Source: Mangifera indica
Taxonomy: Eukaryota; Streptophyta; Magnoliopsida; Sapindales; Anacardiaceae
DNA length: 64,000 bases
Reading direction: 5' to 3'
Assembly (NCBI RefSeq): GCF_011075055.1
Contig: NC_058148.1
Coordinates: forward strand, 14,315,969 to 14,379,968
Shown: piece by piece, positions 38,627 through 50,369 of the stretch
How positions within the stretch are numbered: position 1 is the first letter of the stretch
Layout of the letters: every line of letters begins with the position of its first letter
Notes under the pieces: model-generated
The model's input: the letters and a program-made list of their open reading frames with translations, nothing else
Told to the model about the DNA's origin: nothing
Databases searched by the model: none
Made by a program: the position numbers and the translations under genes

Positions 38627-39811
38627 ATGAAGTGGGGAAGAAAGAAAGAAAGTAAATCCAGCTCCTCTTCTTTTTTGATCTCCCATGTCTTTCCCATTTC
38701 ATGGCTTTCTAAGCTGAGGCGAAAGAGTAGAGACGTGGAACCAAAGCCTGGTAAAGAGAAGCGCGGTGATGCCAAGTGGAATTCAACCTTTGTAAGTTCG
38801 AAAACATGTAGAGGAGGAGGTAGATTCTATGGTGGAGAAGGTGATGATTTCTGGAGATTATCGTTTGGCGAAGAGGGTGTTGAGGGGAAGAGCAGGAGTG
38901 TTTTAAGCTCGGTTTGGTATAATTCTCATGATGAGTTGGACGTTCTACCTTCGACTTGGCAGAGTTCTGGATCAAAAGCTACAACATTAATGGGAAAAGA
39001 AGAGATTCAGATGTTTGAGAATTTGAGTTTGAGTTCAAGGAAGATTAGAGAGTCTTCAAGAGACCTGGAGATCTTTCCTCAGATGGACGCATGCAAAAGT
39101 GAAGTACATGAAGCAATTTTCAAGAAACCAAAGGTGAAAACTGAAAAGAAGTTGAAGAGAATGAATCCAGGAGTTTCAAGAAGTTCAATTGAAACAGAGG
39201 AGAAATCAAGAAAATCAGTTGAAAAAGACAACTTGGAATTGCAGAGAGAGAAACAGCATCGTCTGTCATTGAGAATTTCGAAGAACTTTAATTTAAAAGC
39301 TGAAGAAGGTTGTGAATTTGCAGCACGGAGTTCAGAGTGGGAAGAATTGAAACAGATGAAGATCAAAGAGGTAAAGTCCAAGAATGATAGCCAGAGGAAA
39401 TCATTGTACATAAGCAGAGAATTACAGGGAAAAAGAACAAAGCAGAGTGGCAAGGTGAAAGTTTCCTCTCCAAGAATAAAGGCGCTTGAAGACATGAAGA
39501 AGGCCAAACTGAAGATGAGAAAGGGAAAAGAGAAAACAATGGAGGGAGGAACAGGCCTAGAGAGCTTTGCTGTGGTGAAAACCTCATTTGATCCACAAAA
39601 AGACTTTCGAGACTCGATGAAGGAGATGATCATGGAGAAGAAGATCAACCAGCCTGAAGAACTCGAAGAGCTCTTGGCCTGCTATCTAACGTTGAATTCC
39701 GATGAATACCATGATCTCATCATCAAGGTTTTCCGGCAGGTATGGTATGACATGATGACCCGGGCTAGCTTTGACAATGAAATACAGAAGGAAATGGACT
39801 TCCATAATTAG
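38627..39811 (+). CDS. OFP5: OVATE family protein, OFP5-like transcriptional regulator
   Basis: Intronless 394-residue ovate family protein. OFPs are plant-specific repressors that bind TALE homeodomain proteins; OFP5 is reported to bind BEL1/KNOX partners and to be needed for female gametophyte development. The OVATE domain lies at the C-terminus, about residues 315-377, with [39 protein letters not shown] and the final VFRQVWYDM. The N-terminus MKWGRKK with a serine stretch and SWLSKLR matches OFP5. The middle is basic and charged. The frame is open 33 codons upstream (to 38528), but the ATG at 38627 is preferred because MKWGRKK is the family start. No lesions were seen. In Arabidopsis, as I recall, OFP5 sits next to a STICHEL-like gene, consistent with this neighbourhood. 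Confidence 0.93.
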   Translation: MKWGRKKESKSSSSSFLISHVFPISWLSKLRRKSRDVEPKPGKEKRGDAKWNSTFVSSKTCRGGGRFYGGEGDDFWRLSFGEEGVEGKSRSVLSSVWYNSHDELDVLPSTWQSSGSKATTLMGKEEIQMFENLSLSSRKIRESSRDLEIFPQMDACKSEVHEAIFKKPKVKTEKKLKRMNPGVSRSSIETEEKSRKSVEKDNLELQREKQHRLSLRISKNFNLKAEEGCEFAARSSEWEELKQMKIKEVKSKNDSQRKSLYISRELQGKRTKQSGKVKVSSPRIKALEDMKKAKLKMRKGKEKTMEGGTGLESFAVVKTSFDPQKDFRDSMKEMIMEKKINQPEELEELLACYLTLNSDEYHDLIIKVFRQVWYDMMTRASFDNEIQKEMDFHN

Positions 39812-40389
39812 CTAATGGTTAGCTAATGATAGGCAAACTTGTAATCATAATATCAATAGTTACAGTATTAATGTTTTAATATCATGCTTCTAATTTCATT
39901 TGCATTGAAATATTTGTTTAAATATATAACACATGCAACCAAAATCCTCTCAAGTTGAAAATTGGTAGGACTGAGGGTTGGATTTGAATCAAATAAACTT
40001 ATCTTAGCTCGTTGTTTAAGTTAGAGTTTCAGTTTGATAATTCAACTTAAGTCTAACCCTCCTCTGATTGAACTAAAAGAAAATAGGTTTTTAGGTGATA
40101 AATAGTACAAAAATTAGCTACTTACAATTAGGGAACACTATCCCTAGGTGCCTCCCCACAATATTCTGCCCTCCTATGTTCTAAAGATGAAGAGATTCCA
40201 ATTCTTCAAGTACAAACAATCTTAACATCCCATTTGGCAGAATTTTATGCAACAGTTATGGATCCGGAGGCACCTTTTCTCTCATATTCTACTGCCTATT
40301 CTTGTACAGACTACAATCTACAGTGCATGGCTACTGGTAAGGGGGCTTCTAAAACAAGTAGGTTTCATACTGAGTTTAGCTCTAGGATT
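39812..40389. other. Spacer, 3' flank of OFP5-like gene
   Basis: Probably OFP 3' UTR followed by AT-rich spacer. The part near 39960-40070 resembles the recurrent TTGAATT-type spacer repeat. No gene supported. Confidence 0.5.
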
Positions 40390-40955
40390 TCCAGGAAGAG
40401 CTTGCATTTTGGATTGTCTAATTCATACTTCTCAGGGTAAATTTCCCAGCGATAAACTCGGCCAATAGATTTTACCACGGTTTTTGCAAGCTCCCCAAAG
40501 TGATTCCCAGACCACAGGAGCTTCTTTCTGTGGCAATTTTCTCACAAGTTGAGTTCCTCAGCCTCCTCACGTAATCCCCGTCAACCAAGTCAGACAAAAC
40601 GTTCACAAATGTGCAACTTTCAGGCTTTACTTTCGCATTCTGCATATCCTAAAACAAGACCAAAACTTCCTTGAAACAACTCGCGTATGCAGCGCATAAA
40701 CATTAAACAGTGTTGATGGCATTCCAGGAAAGCGTTCTTCAGAGGCATCTTATTAAAAACCTGTCAAGCTTCTTCAACCAATCCAACATTTGCATACCCC
40801 AAAGTCATAATATTCCAAGATTCTACACTCCTTTCAACCATTTAATTAAACAATTCGCGCATTAACTCCATAAGCACTCAACATGGCATTTCCAGAAACC
40901 ACGTCTCGGTTGGCATTTTATCAAGCACATTATGCGGATTTGGCAATACATATTG
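40390..40955 (-). pseudogene. Decayed PLS-class pentatricopeptide repeat (PPR) gene fragment
   Basis: Reading the minus strand in shifting frames gives a run of PPR motifs: VLDKMPT, then RDVVSGNAMLSAYG (expected SWNAM), MVERSVESWNIM, GYANVGLVEEA, QVFNKMPLKNA, WNAINTV, SCFKEVLVLF, DMQNAKVKPESCTFVNVLS, and an E-motif-like QKEAPVVWESLWGACKNRG. At least six stops or frame changes interrupt it. PPR proteins edit or stabilise organellar RNA; this copy cannot make a full protein. Only the C-terminal repeats are present. The right edge is where similarity fades; the left edge assumes the PEKYELDNPKCKLFLEILEL-like tail belongs to it. Confidence 0.75.
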
Positions 40956-43089
40956 CTGTGCTGTAAACCATTTCTTAATTAAACTAATGGAAGTACACTG
41001 GAGAATCAACTGTTGACAAATTCAAACGTTCCCACCATTTCTACAATTTTAGAGTTTTATTCCATTTCTATTCTGTATGAGATGCTTATGAGGTGATATT
41101 GTCCTTTCGACCCAGCCCATGTCAATTCATATAAAACTTAACACTAAGCAACTTTATTACAGTAAAGAGGACAACATCACCATCATCCACTAAATGTTCT
41201 AGCTAGGTTCTGAACTGGTGCAGTGGTAGCCATATAGCACGGCTACACAAGATTCCATTCCAAAAATAGCACTTGATAACATAGCTTATTAGCCATGTGC
41301 TTACGGCGGAAAGCTTGAAGGTAGCTGTGTTATATGTAACCTAACTACCCAGCAGCACTTTCTCAGTAAATGCTATGCTTCCTGCGGCTGCGAATATCAT
41401 CTATATCTTCTTCATAAACAGTAGGTATATTGTGACAGAAAGGGGGAGGCGAGATTATGGCAATAAAGAACTCCCAAAGAGAGTCTAACTTCGGGGCCTC
41501 TCACCTTTTCACCCGCTAGAATTGTTTCCGGTTTCTACGTGTAGAAGTAGAAAATTTGAGAATTTCTCGGCACCAGCAAATCGCCCATTTTCAAATACGC
41601 AATTGTAAAATGATTTGCCTCTTTTACTAGTAACAATCACCTGTCTACTGTCAAATAACATGAATTTGGTCAGGACAAGTGTTAATCCTGCTAATGGGAG
41701 TCCTCTGCATGCATCAAACTTCATCTTACTAACTTGCAAAATCCGATTCAAGGGGAAGAACAGTTGAAGCTATGCGATTACATTAACGTCTGCGAAAGAA
41801 CTTTAGAATCCTTGATTCTTTCCCAAGGGCATTACAGTTATATGAGATGATCACCAGTCATATGGAAGCGATATAGTAGTGTAACAAAAGTAAGTTCTGC
41901 TGCCATATCATGCCTGAAATTATGCAAGATTCTGCTGTTGAGCACAAATCATTATCATGAAATGCCCTTTACCTATGTATAGCTCGGAGAGAAAGTGCAA
42001 AGCATGCTCACACTTACCAGCGAGGTAGCATGGTTACCAGCCAGACACTAGTCAAGACTACCTAGCCACACAGGCCATAGTTCATCATATTTCAAAGTTG
42101 TCAATCAGAAATAATGAATGTGTTAATAAGGCGAAAATACGCATAAATAGTTCAATTAATCAGGAGCTGTGTGGTCAAACTGATTCTTTTACTCCAGTTG
42201 GTAATATAAGTGCCTCTCCAGATTATAAGAATGATATTTGTTCCATTAGCAACTCATGTTTTAGTGCTACAGCGACAAAAACATGGGCGTCCCCAGAAGC
42301 AATCTTATCAGCGGGTCAATCCAGAAGAAACAGTGAGCAGAGCACCCAATTAACGAGAAAGGCAAGGCATGACACCAATAAATAAAAAACCTGAAAAGCA
42401 TTCAATTTGACTTTTGGCAGGGAAACGGTACTACTACAGGCATTCAAATCTATCCTAACAAATGGCTGTTCAAGCTGCGAACCTTAGTCTAAAGTTAACT
42501 CATGAAGCCATAAAATCAATAATTGGATGATATGAAACAAGTAATAAAAAGTCACGAGGCCATATCCAAGAGGAGAAAAGTAGACAAGACATGTAAAAGG
42601 AAGTTTCCTTGATTAAACTGGGCACGTTAGATTCCTCTAGTAGTAGCATATATTAAATGACAGATCATCAACTGGGAACACCAGTAACAATCAGATCATA
42701 ATCTAATGTCTTTTTCAAGAAAAGATGTGTATCAGTGGATGGGCAAGGAGGATAGTTTAACAGGGAGTCTTAAAGATTGATTAAAAGATCAGCAGCTTCT
42801 TGCCTAAACACAACATCAAGGCATGAGCTTTACTGCATGCTCACAAATGTCTTTCCCCTTCCCCTCACCTCCCTCCCTCCTCCCCCACACCCCCCCCAAA
42901 AAAAAAAAAAAAAGCAGATTGAGCAGAACATTTAAATCATACAGCAATTAAAACCAAAAAGCATAATGGAATTTGTGGCACAACAATAAATCATGATGTT
43001 CTGACTAACAGTGAACTACAAACATAGAACATCGTGGCATCAAAAGCTGGAAAATTTAAAAAAAAAAAAAAACACACAATCAAACAATA
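40956..43089. other. Spacer and 3' flank of HSFA4
   Basis: No gene supported. The interval is less AT-rich than other spacers, and the right part probably contains the HSFA4 3' UTR. A pyrimidine/poly-C then poly-A junction lies at 42855-42914. Short frames at 41509-41751 minus and 42098-42385 plus match nothing I recognise. Confidence 0.45.
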
Positions 43090-44393
43090 TCACGTTCTCT
43101 CTGCAGGTGTTAGATGCCCCATCTGTTCTGCAAGACTATTTACATTTCTCACATTCCACCAAAATCTGCCAGGATCAACAGGTTTGTTTTCATTCTTTCT
43201 GCCCTCAGAATCCCTTCTTTCTGACTGAACTTCCTGGGTTTCAGTAGAACCAGGATTCTCTGTCAAAAACTGTTCCCAAAATACGTCATTGACTCCAGTT
43301 GCCACAGGAGCAGTGGTCACAGCAGCTGGTTCCCTTGACCTACCAGGATCAGAAGCAGCTGCCACAACAGGCTCAGAGTTCATGTCAATTCCCGGAGATT
43401 TTGGCCTAACATCAGCATTCAATATGGCTGGACTATCAGCACAACTTGTAGATTCATCCAAGTCTAGGCTTGAATTAAGTTGAACGGTAGTTTCATCAAA
43501 ATCATGCACAATATCCTCCCAAAAGGTCAAGGAGGATTCCAAATGCTCAAACTGTTCTGTATTTGATGATAAAGCATGAGCACTCTCACCATTATCTCTA
43601 GCTACAGTTTGGGAAGTCCCCAGCGGATTGTCTCCAATGTTGTCCTCATTGTAGAAGTAACCTATTCTTGGAAGTCTTCTCTTTCTATCATGAGTTTCCA
43701 ATTGTGACACAAGATTTGAGGCAATGGCTGGTTTCTGCAAGGCTCGAGCCACAGAAGACAACATCCTCTTCTGTCTCTGTTCCATATGCTGAAAACGCTC
43801 CTTCAAAAGCTGCATTTGCAATTCAAACCCTTGCCACTCCTGCTCATGACTCTGTAGCTCCAAAATGAGTAATTCTTTATCATTTTTTAATCTTTCAATC
43901 TCTTCCTTTAAGCTCTGCCTTTCTAGTTCGGTTAATGGATTTCCTTGGCTTTGTACATTCTGAAGAGAATGACTATGAACTGGCTTTCGTCTGTGGATAT
44001 TCTTCATAAGATGTGGTTGACCCCTTACAAAATCCTCATTTGCAAATTCCCATTGCTCAGGATCAACTTTTCTGAAACCCTGTTGAAATGTATAAGTCAA
44101 TATCACCATATGCATTAATCTATATAAATATTAAATCAAATAAAATATACCAATCAAATGAAACAATAATGGCTTACATATGTATTGAGCTGTCTGATAA
44201 AACTTGAGAAGTTATTATGCTTAAAGAATCTTGGTAGCAGATCCCTTGCAAATTCTGGCGGATTCCACACAACAAAGCTTCTGTTAGATGGACTCCAGGA
44301 CACAATCGAATTTGTCGAAAGATCGTCTACCATATCATATGTTTTCGCAAGGAAAGGAGGAAGCGAATTTGAACTGCCTTGTGTGTCATCCAT
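43090..44393 (-). CDS. HSFA4A: Class A4 heat-shock transcription factor
   Basis: Two exons (44178-44393 and 43090-44079) joined by a 98-base GT-AG intron at the position conserved in plant HSF genes, inside the DNA-binding domain after RQLNTY. The product has 401 residues, the usual HSFA4 length. Visible parts: winged-helix DNA-binding domain (about 11-104, [14 protein letters not shown] and [20 protein letters not shown]); HR-A/B coiled-coil oligomerisation region (about 121-190); NLS-like RKRRLPR (204-210); two acidic-aromatic activator (AHA) motifs, LTFWEDIV (256-263) and DVFWEQFL (337-344); and a nuclear-export-like [10 protein letters not shown] near the end. HSFA4A responds to heat and oxidative stress and counters cell death. 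No lesions were seen. HSFA4A versus HSFA4C orthology is not resolved by eye. Confidence 0.95.
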
Positions 44394-45060
44394 TGCAAAC
44401 CTCTTAAATTCTAATCAAATTTCCTAAAGTCAAAACCTGATGCAAACTCTCAACTTGCTCGAATATTTTCAGCACCTTAGGACAAAGCTCAAATTACTTT
44501 TATTAAAAAACTTCAATATCCACTCCAAGTTTCAATCTCAACAAAAAGCAAACCCTTCCATCATTGTTTCATTTGAGATCAAACATCATTAAGGACCTCA
44601 TAAAGTTGCTAGAATCCGGTGAATTTACAAACACTAAATTCCTATAAAACCATTTACAACTCTTAAATCTCCAAATGAAAAACCCTTTACTCTTAGCAAA
44701 TACCCAATCAAATTGCACAATTTTCCTTGAGCTCTTTACAGCTAAAATGATACTAACGAAATCAAGGAACAATTCAAATGGAAAAAACCCGAATTCCAAG
44801 CTCCACAATAAACAGAACAGAAACCCTTTTCACCTCACAACACTCACAACCAAACCAAACTTATCATCCAAGATTTGCCGAAGCTTCAAGAATCGTCAAA
44901 TCCAAAAACAGTTAAAAACCCACAAAAATTTCCCAAGTATCTAACAACAGTAGCAGTCAATCCCTGTATTTCCCAAACATCCAATTTCAATTAAATTCCA
45001 CATAAAAATAAAGAATAAAAAAAAGAGCTCAAGGTGTCGGAGCTTTTACCAAACAGAAAA
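44394..45060 (-). promoter_or_regulatory. Probable 5' UTR of HSFA4, with a possible leader intron
   Basis: On the minus strand a TTTG-GTAAAAG donor lies at about 45051 and a TTTGCATCAG acceptor at about 44442, so a leader intron of about 610 bases is possible. If unspliced, a 79-codon upstream open frame at 44569-44808 would lie in the leader. Inferred from sequence only. Confidence 0.35.
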
Positions 45061-46465
45061 TAGCCGTCACGTCACGCTGGCAGGATGGTTCCGATCCCCA
45101 AAACGATTCGTTTAGTTGAGTGGAGAGATTTTTTTTAGGGTTTTAATACAACAAAATTATTACATGCAAATTCATTACCATGTAATTTATGTATAAACTT
45201 GCCCTTTTAGCCGTGTAATTCAATAAATAAAAGGCTATTGACGACTGGTAGTACCAGTGTTTGCGTGTATTTGTGTGACGTGCTTGCTTATGTGGACTGA
45301 TACATGTGATGTCACCATAACTTCCCAGAATTTAAGTTAATAACTAAGTTCTCACTTGCTTTGAGAAACTTCCCTCTTATCCTTGATTTATCAATCAAAT
45401 TTACGTACACTTAGTTTTGCATATGCAATTAAAAACCAATTATTATATAATTATAATTAGATAATTTTAAATTAAATATAAAATAATAATTAATTATATA
45501 ATAATATATTATTTAAGTATTTAATTATATACTAAAAACTAAATAAACATAATATTATTTTTAATTTGAATATCTAAATTATATTTATATAAGCCTTTTT
45601 TCTGGTTGGGGGGTGTAGTAATTAAATTTCAAAAACTTGTAGGAATTGACGATATTAAAGTAAAGTTTATGGGCCGTAAAGATCCTCCCATTTTATTTTG
45701 ATTTTGCCATGCTAAGCGAAAAGGATTTGCTTAGCTCATTCGGCTTAGGCTCGGCTCACAGAAAGGGCGGGCCAGTGGCCTTGCAAACAAGTTGCTCGGG
45801 TCAGCGTCAAACTCACACGTTTACCATATTTTAGGCCTTTATTGGTTCAAACAATGGTGAAAATGAGAATGGAGTTTACATTGTGGTCAATGCATCCAGC
45901 TTCATCACTTTTGATGTGAGATTGTGACATATATGTAATGCTTTAGTCGGTTAAAATTAGCACTGGATTCAGACCGAGATAGCAATTGAGCTTAAGGATT
46001 TGTATTATTGGGTTTTGTAATATTATGCTCGAGCGAAGTGTTCGACTTGCACAAACTCATAATCTCAAAGAAATTTAATTTGAATCGATAGTCATATTAA
46101 TCAATACATATAAAAAATGATATTGTTTTAATTGATTTTTACTCAATTTAATATTATAGTGAAACTTGAGTTGAACATGCTCGACTTTTCTTAAATCTAA
46201 CCGAACTTGATATGATTTTAAAAAAAATTATTAAGATTCGAACTCAACTTTTTTAAATCAAATCAAATTTAAATTGTTCTAAATTCAAACTTGATTTGTA
46301 ATTAATATATATATGTAAGTTCAATACACTCTATTGAGTCTATTTTATTTGATATAATTTTTTATTTGTTTAATATTATCCTATTACATAATTTTTCTGT
46401 ACGTTTCAAACATTGAAATCAACCTAATAACGTAATTTTTTTAAGTTATCTTAGATTGATTTAGG

Positions 46466-46470
<5 letters not shown>
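45061..46470. other. Upstream region of HSFA4 and AT-rich spacer
   Basis: No gene supported. One heat-shock-element dyad (GAAACTTC, 45365-45372) lies upstream of HSFA4, too little to call a regulatory element. From 46020 to 46300 the recurrent TTGAATTC / GAACTTGA-type spacer repeat is present. Confidence 0.45.
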
Positions 46471-46514
<44 letters not shown>

Positions 46515-46534
46515 TTATATATATATATATATAC
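46471..46534. repeat. Interrupted (AT)n microsatellite
   Basis: Two AT alternations (about 43 and 18 bases) are separated by a short interruption near 46514. Confidence 0.9.
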
Positions 46535-46889
46535 AAATCAGAATTTGATTAAATGAGTTATTCATACCATGTTCTAGACCCAACTTGATTGTTGACCCTC
46601 AAAGTAACAATTCATAGTTTAATTATCGGATTAAAATCTAATTGTTTGAAATCAATGTATTAAAAAATCAAAAAATAAATAATAGATAAACTGGTTGAAT
46701 ACGGTAAGCTACGAAATATATATCAAGTAGCTTTACTAGTTTAGTTTATATTATGCTTAAAGTCTTCCAAATGGATATATATATGATGGCAAATCTCAAC
46801 ATCGATTGTGCAATTGGTCAAATAAAATCCTAGTTCTAAAAAAAAAAAAAAAAAAAACTTATTTCCACCAATGGTTCGATGTATTCTCA

Positions 46890-47110
46890 AACTCCCATAT
46901 ATAAAATTTTAAAAATCTAAATGTTTATCCATCATCTAACGTTTATTAAAATTTTTTATTAATATTAAGGATAAAATTGTTATTTTATTAGTAATATTAA
47001 AAAAAATAATTTTATTTCCTTTTTTTAAAGTTTTAAAAACTGACAATTTTACTCTAATTTCAAATTTTTCAGTTTTGAAAAATAACCTTTTCTTATAACA
47101 TTTATAGGGT
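46890..47110 (+). mobile_element. Single end of a Mutator-like inverted-repeat element
   Basis: It shows the same block order as the left terminal repeat of 47503-48439: TATAAAATTTTAAAAATC, a ATTAAGGATAAAATTGTTATTTTA block, then TTTTAAAAACTGACAATTTTA, and CAGTTTTGAAAAATAA. No matching right end was seen before the next element begins, so it is likely truncated. Confidence 0.45.
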
Positions 47111-47493
47111 TTTTTTTTTTTTATTCTCTGGTTACCATCTCTTACAATATCAACGTCCTCTTTTTACAATTTTTTCTCTGTTCGATCATCTCTCTAATCG
47201 ACTTACATCCATTTGACTCCATTCATGAACAAATTGACATCAAACCCAAATACGATTCCATTTATGAACTAATTGATATGAAATGAGTTATAATATGACC
47301 CGTTTTACTTGTTTTACCCATTTGACTTATTTTGTCATGAAAGAACATGACACAATACTTATATACGAGATTGTGCTTGGAGTATCAAGGGTTAACCCAA
47401 ATTTCACTTATTTACAAATGGTTTAACACAAATATGACTTGTTTGCTATTCCTATAAAAATTACCCAATGGAACCCGCTTTGTAACATGTTAG

Positions 47494-47502
47494 TGTCACA
47501 AA
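47494..47502 (+). repeat. Left target-site duplication, TGTCACAAA
   Basis: Nine bases directly left of the element terminus GGGAAAATG, matching the right flank TGTCGCAAA at 8 of 9 positions. Confidence 0.7.
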
Positions 47503-48439
47503 GGGAAAATGACTATTTTCCACCTAAATTTTAGCCCAATCTCAAAGTCACACCTATGGGAGATGAAAAACTCAAACTCTCACTCATAACCAAACTGTCA
47601 TCCAAATTTTCAGTTAGAGATAAGAATAAAATCATCATTTTATCTATAAACTTTAAAACTTCAAAATTTTTATCATTTCGCCTTCCAGGTTTTAAAAACT
47701 AACATTTCAACCCATCCTCAAAGTTTGAAAAGTTTAGATTTCATCCCTAGGGTTTGCTTCCTTCTCTGGCCACCACTGATAGCCGACTCTTTCCACCAAT
47801 CTCCCTTCTTTGGCTACAAAGGACAACGAAGGACAAACATTTATCACCCAAGTTTATACGATGAAGCATTGTCTAAATCTGGAAGAATAGGCGAAGGATG
47901 ACGCTTCGTTGTCCTTTGTCATTGCGTCTGAACGACCCAACGAGAGACAGAGGATGATGAAGTGTCGTCTTTCGTCATATGGGTTATGCAATGAAGATAT
48001 ATCTTTTTGTCGCACGGTGGTGTGATGAAGAGATCTTTGTCTTTTCGTTGCACCAACATCGTCACACCAGACGAAGGAGGAGATCAGAGACAACATCGAA
48101 AAATGAAGTTGAAGAGTGGGGGCGAAATTTTTATTTTTGAAAGTTATAGGAAGTGGCTGAGTTTTGAAAAATATGGAAATCCTAGGTTTGAGGGTGAAAA
48201 TATTATTTTTCAAAGTTTAAAAACTTTAGGTAAAGGTAAAATATTTGTTTTTAAAACCTGGGGTGAAAAGTAATAAACTTTATAATTTTTAATACATACA
48301 GTAAAATAATTATTTTATCCATCTTTTAACAGAAAAAATTAATAAAAATTTGGTTATGAGTGAAAGTTTAAATTTTTCATCTTTTATGGTATGAGTTTGA
48401 AATTGAGCTAAAATTTGGGTGAGAAATACTCCTTTTCCC
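47503..48439. mobile_element. Non-autonomous Mutator-like element (MULE) with long terminal inverted repeats
   Basis: The left end begins GGGAAAATGACTATTT; the reverse complement of the right end begins GGGAAAAGGAGTATTT. Alignable inverted repeats run for at least 120 bases and weakly for about 250, sharing AAATTTTAGC-CAAT, GATGAAAAA-T-AAACT and CACTCATAACCAAA. The 9-bp flanking duplication (TGTCACAAA/TGTCGCAAA) is the size made by Mutator-superfamily transposases. The 937-base element has no transposase frame; its core (about 47760-48110) is less AT-rich, and the 119-codon minus-strand frame there is not recognisable. Another source of transposase is needed for movement. Superfamily assignment rests on TIR length and TSD size. 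Confidence 0.75.
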
Positions 48440-48448
48440 TGTCGCAAA
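48440..48448 (+). repeat. Right target-site duplication, TGTCGCAAA
   Basis: Nine bases directly right of the element terminus, matching the left flank at 8 of 9 positions. Confidence 0.7.
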
Positions 48449-50369
48449 TTACCATCTTCACTAGAGCATAAAATTAGGGGAAAAACAATTGGTGATTGGG
48501 CCAACCGAATCTTCTTGAGGGCATTACGATTGTCGTACTGCGTAGAAGAAAATGAAAGCCCCAATATGGAGTATATGGATGACGGGGAGATAATTTTATT
48601 AATAATTGTTTACTTTTCTGAAATAATAAAAATCAATATGCCAATAATTTATACAAAGTTGTTTATAAAATTTTTCGAAGGGTAGAGTGTCCAGTGACTT
48701 GAAACGCAAGTAATTAATAATTATTTTTATTCCAACATAAATTATTATTTCTTTAAATTGCAATTTCCCCAAAAAAGCATAAAGAAAGAAATGATCCAAC
48801 GGCCGTGATGTGAGTTAATTTTTGTTTTTAGCGAGAGTTGAGATTGAAGTGACAAATAACAAAACCTTGAAACGACAACGCAACCAACCAAGCTTTCACC
48901 TGAAAATAAATCAGCGTCAAAGTGCCTCGTGGGTGGCGGGCATATCGGCCATCACGTGACGCCACCAGTTTAACGGATATGATAAGATTTTCCAAACCTA
49001 TTGGTCCCCACCATTTTCTACTAACTTTCAAAACCCCCGTAATCGGTGCTAGTCTAACTCTCTCCCCCTCCCCGTATGATTAAAAGGTGCCACATCACTG
49101 TGCCATTGGCTGCTTGCTAGCTAATAAAAAACTGCCTAGCCGGCAACCTCATTAGCCATAGGGGTGGCTGGGGCGGACCCGACTGACCTCATTTCAATCC
49201 AATTTATTCATTGCCATTTGGAGTCCGCGGCGCACGTGTGGAACGTCGGACTTCGGATCAAATGACAATATGGATTGTATCAACATCGATGTCAGACAGG
49301 ACCCTCTCGTCATCCCATGACCTTATTAAATGACCTAAGTACCCTTATAACTGAAGTATATGTGCGGTTAAAACGGTAATATTGTAGAGAATAATAGTGC
49401 AGTTCCACTAGGTGAAAGTAGGGCTCGAAGATTATTAATCGACAACAAAAGTAAAAAGCTCATCGGAGAGGGTGGCACATGTCAGATTGCCCAACATTTA
49501 CCGACCAACAACCTCTTGACATCTGGCCATCTAATTATCTTCTGAGAAAATAAGTCTCTCTTCTCGTTAGTCACGCTAAAGGCGCAAGTGGGCACGGTCA
49601 CGTGAAGACTGCAGCGAGAGAGAAGCACTGACCTGACTTACTCTCAGACCATCCGACGAACATTCAGTCACATCATTTCTAAAATCCACACTGACAACAA
49701 AGTGACACCGTTTCACCACCATGAAGTCACTCAAATCACATCACGCCGCCGTGCAACGGCTCCCCCACCGTCGATACCTCCTCCTTTCAAATCACCAAAT
49801 TTAATACACGCCAACAATTAAATAATAAGCTGAATAGATGGTCAAATATTTCGCCTGAAAGGTCTCGGCGTTAACCCAAAATCCAAATCCACAAGGCCAA
49901 AGTCAGATTTGACAAAATTTCCTTGCAAGCTCCCCATAATACCCTCTTTTCCTTTTTCCTTTGTTTAGTCGGCAAATGGGTTTCCACGACCAAAAAAGAG
50001 TCTAATAAGACAGCAAACACTACGACACCGTTTAATTTATTAAGCTTTGGGTATCGCGGAGCCCACTCTCTACAGTCTACATCACATGGACTTAACTTAT
50101 AAAAAGCCTAAACACGTGTTAGCCCCGTGATCTCGGAATAAAGCACAAAAAATGGCACCCTGGTAATTACAATACATTTCCATGTCCATTAAAGTTCACA
50201 CATTGTATTTAGTTCACCCTCTCCTCCAAATAATCACTTCATTTCAGGACCCCGTCTCTTAAAAAAATCCCGCCAATCAGTTCACTCCCTCTCCGATCAT
50301 TTTCCCTTCTCATGAGACAACGCTCATAAAGCGACGTCGTTTTCTGGACCAACAGAAGTTCCTCAAAAC
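48449..50369 (+). promoter_or_regulatory. Upstream region of the BEH3-like gene with four G-boxes
   Basis: No coding region is visible. Four perfect CACGTG palindromes lie at 48953-48958, 49233-49238, 49599-49604 and 50113-50118. The second is part of GCACGTGTGG, which also contains the brassinosteroid-response element CGTGTG. A TATA candidate (TATAAAAA) lies at 50098-50105, about 265 bases before the ATG. G-boxes are bound by bHLH, bZIP and BZR1-type factors, so feedback by the BZR family is possible but not shown. Confidence 0.55.

Noticed and set aside
39079..39648. 189-codon minus-strand frame
   Set aside because: Fully antisense to the OFP5-like coding exon; hydrophobic low-complexity shadow of its lysine-rich region.
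45365..45372. Heat-shock element upstream of HSFA4
   Set aside because: Only one GAA-nn-TTC dyad without a third unit; expected by chance.
47854..48213. 119-codon minus-strand frame in the Mutator-like element as a captured gene
   Set aside because: Peptide is not recognisable and includes terminal-repeat translation; no splice or start evidence.
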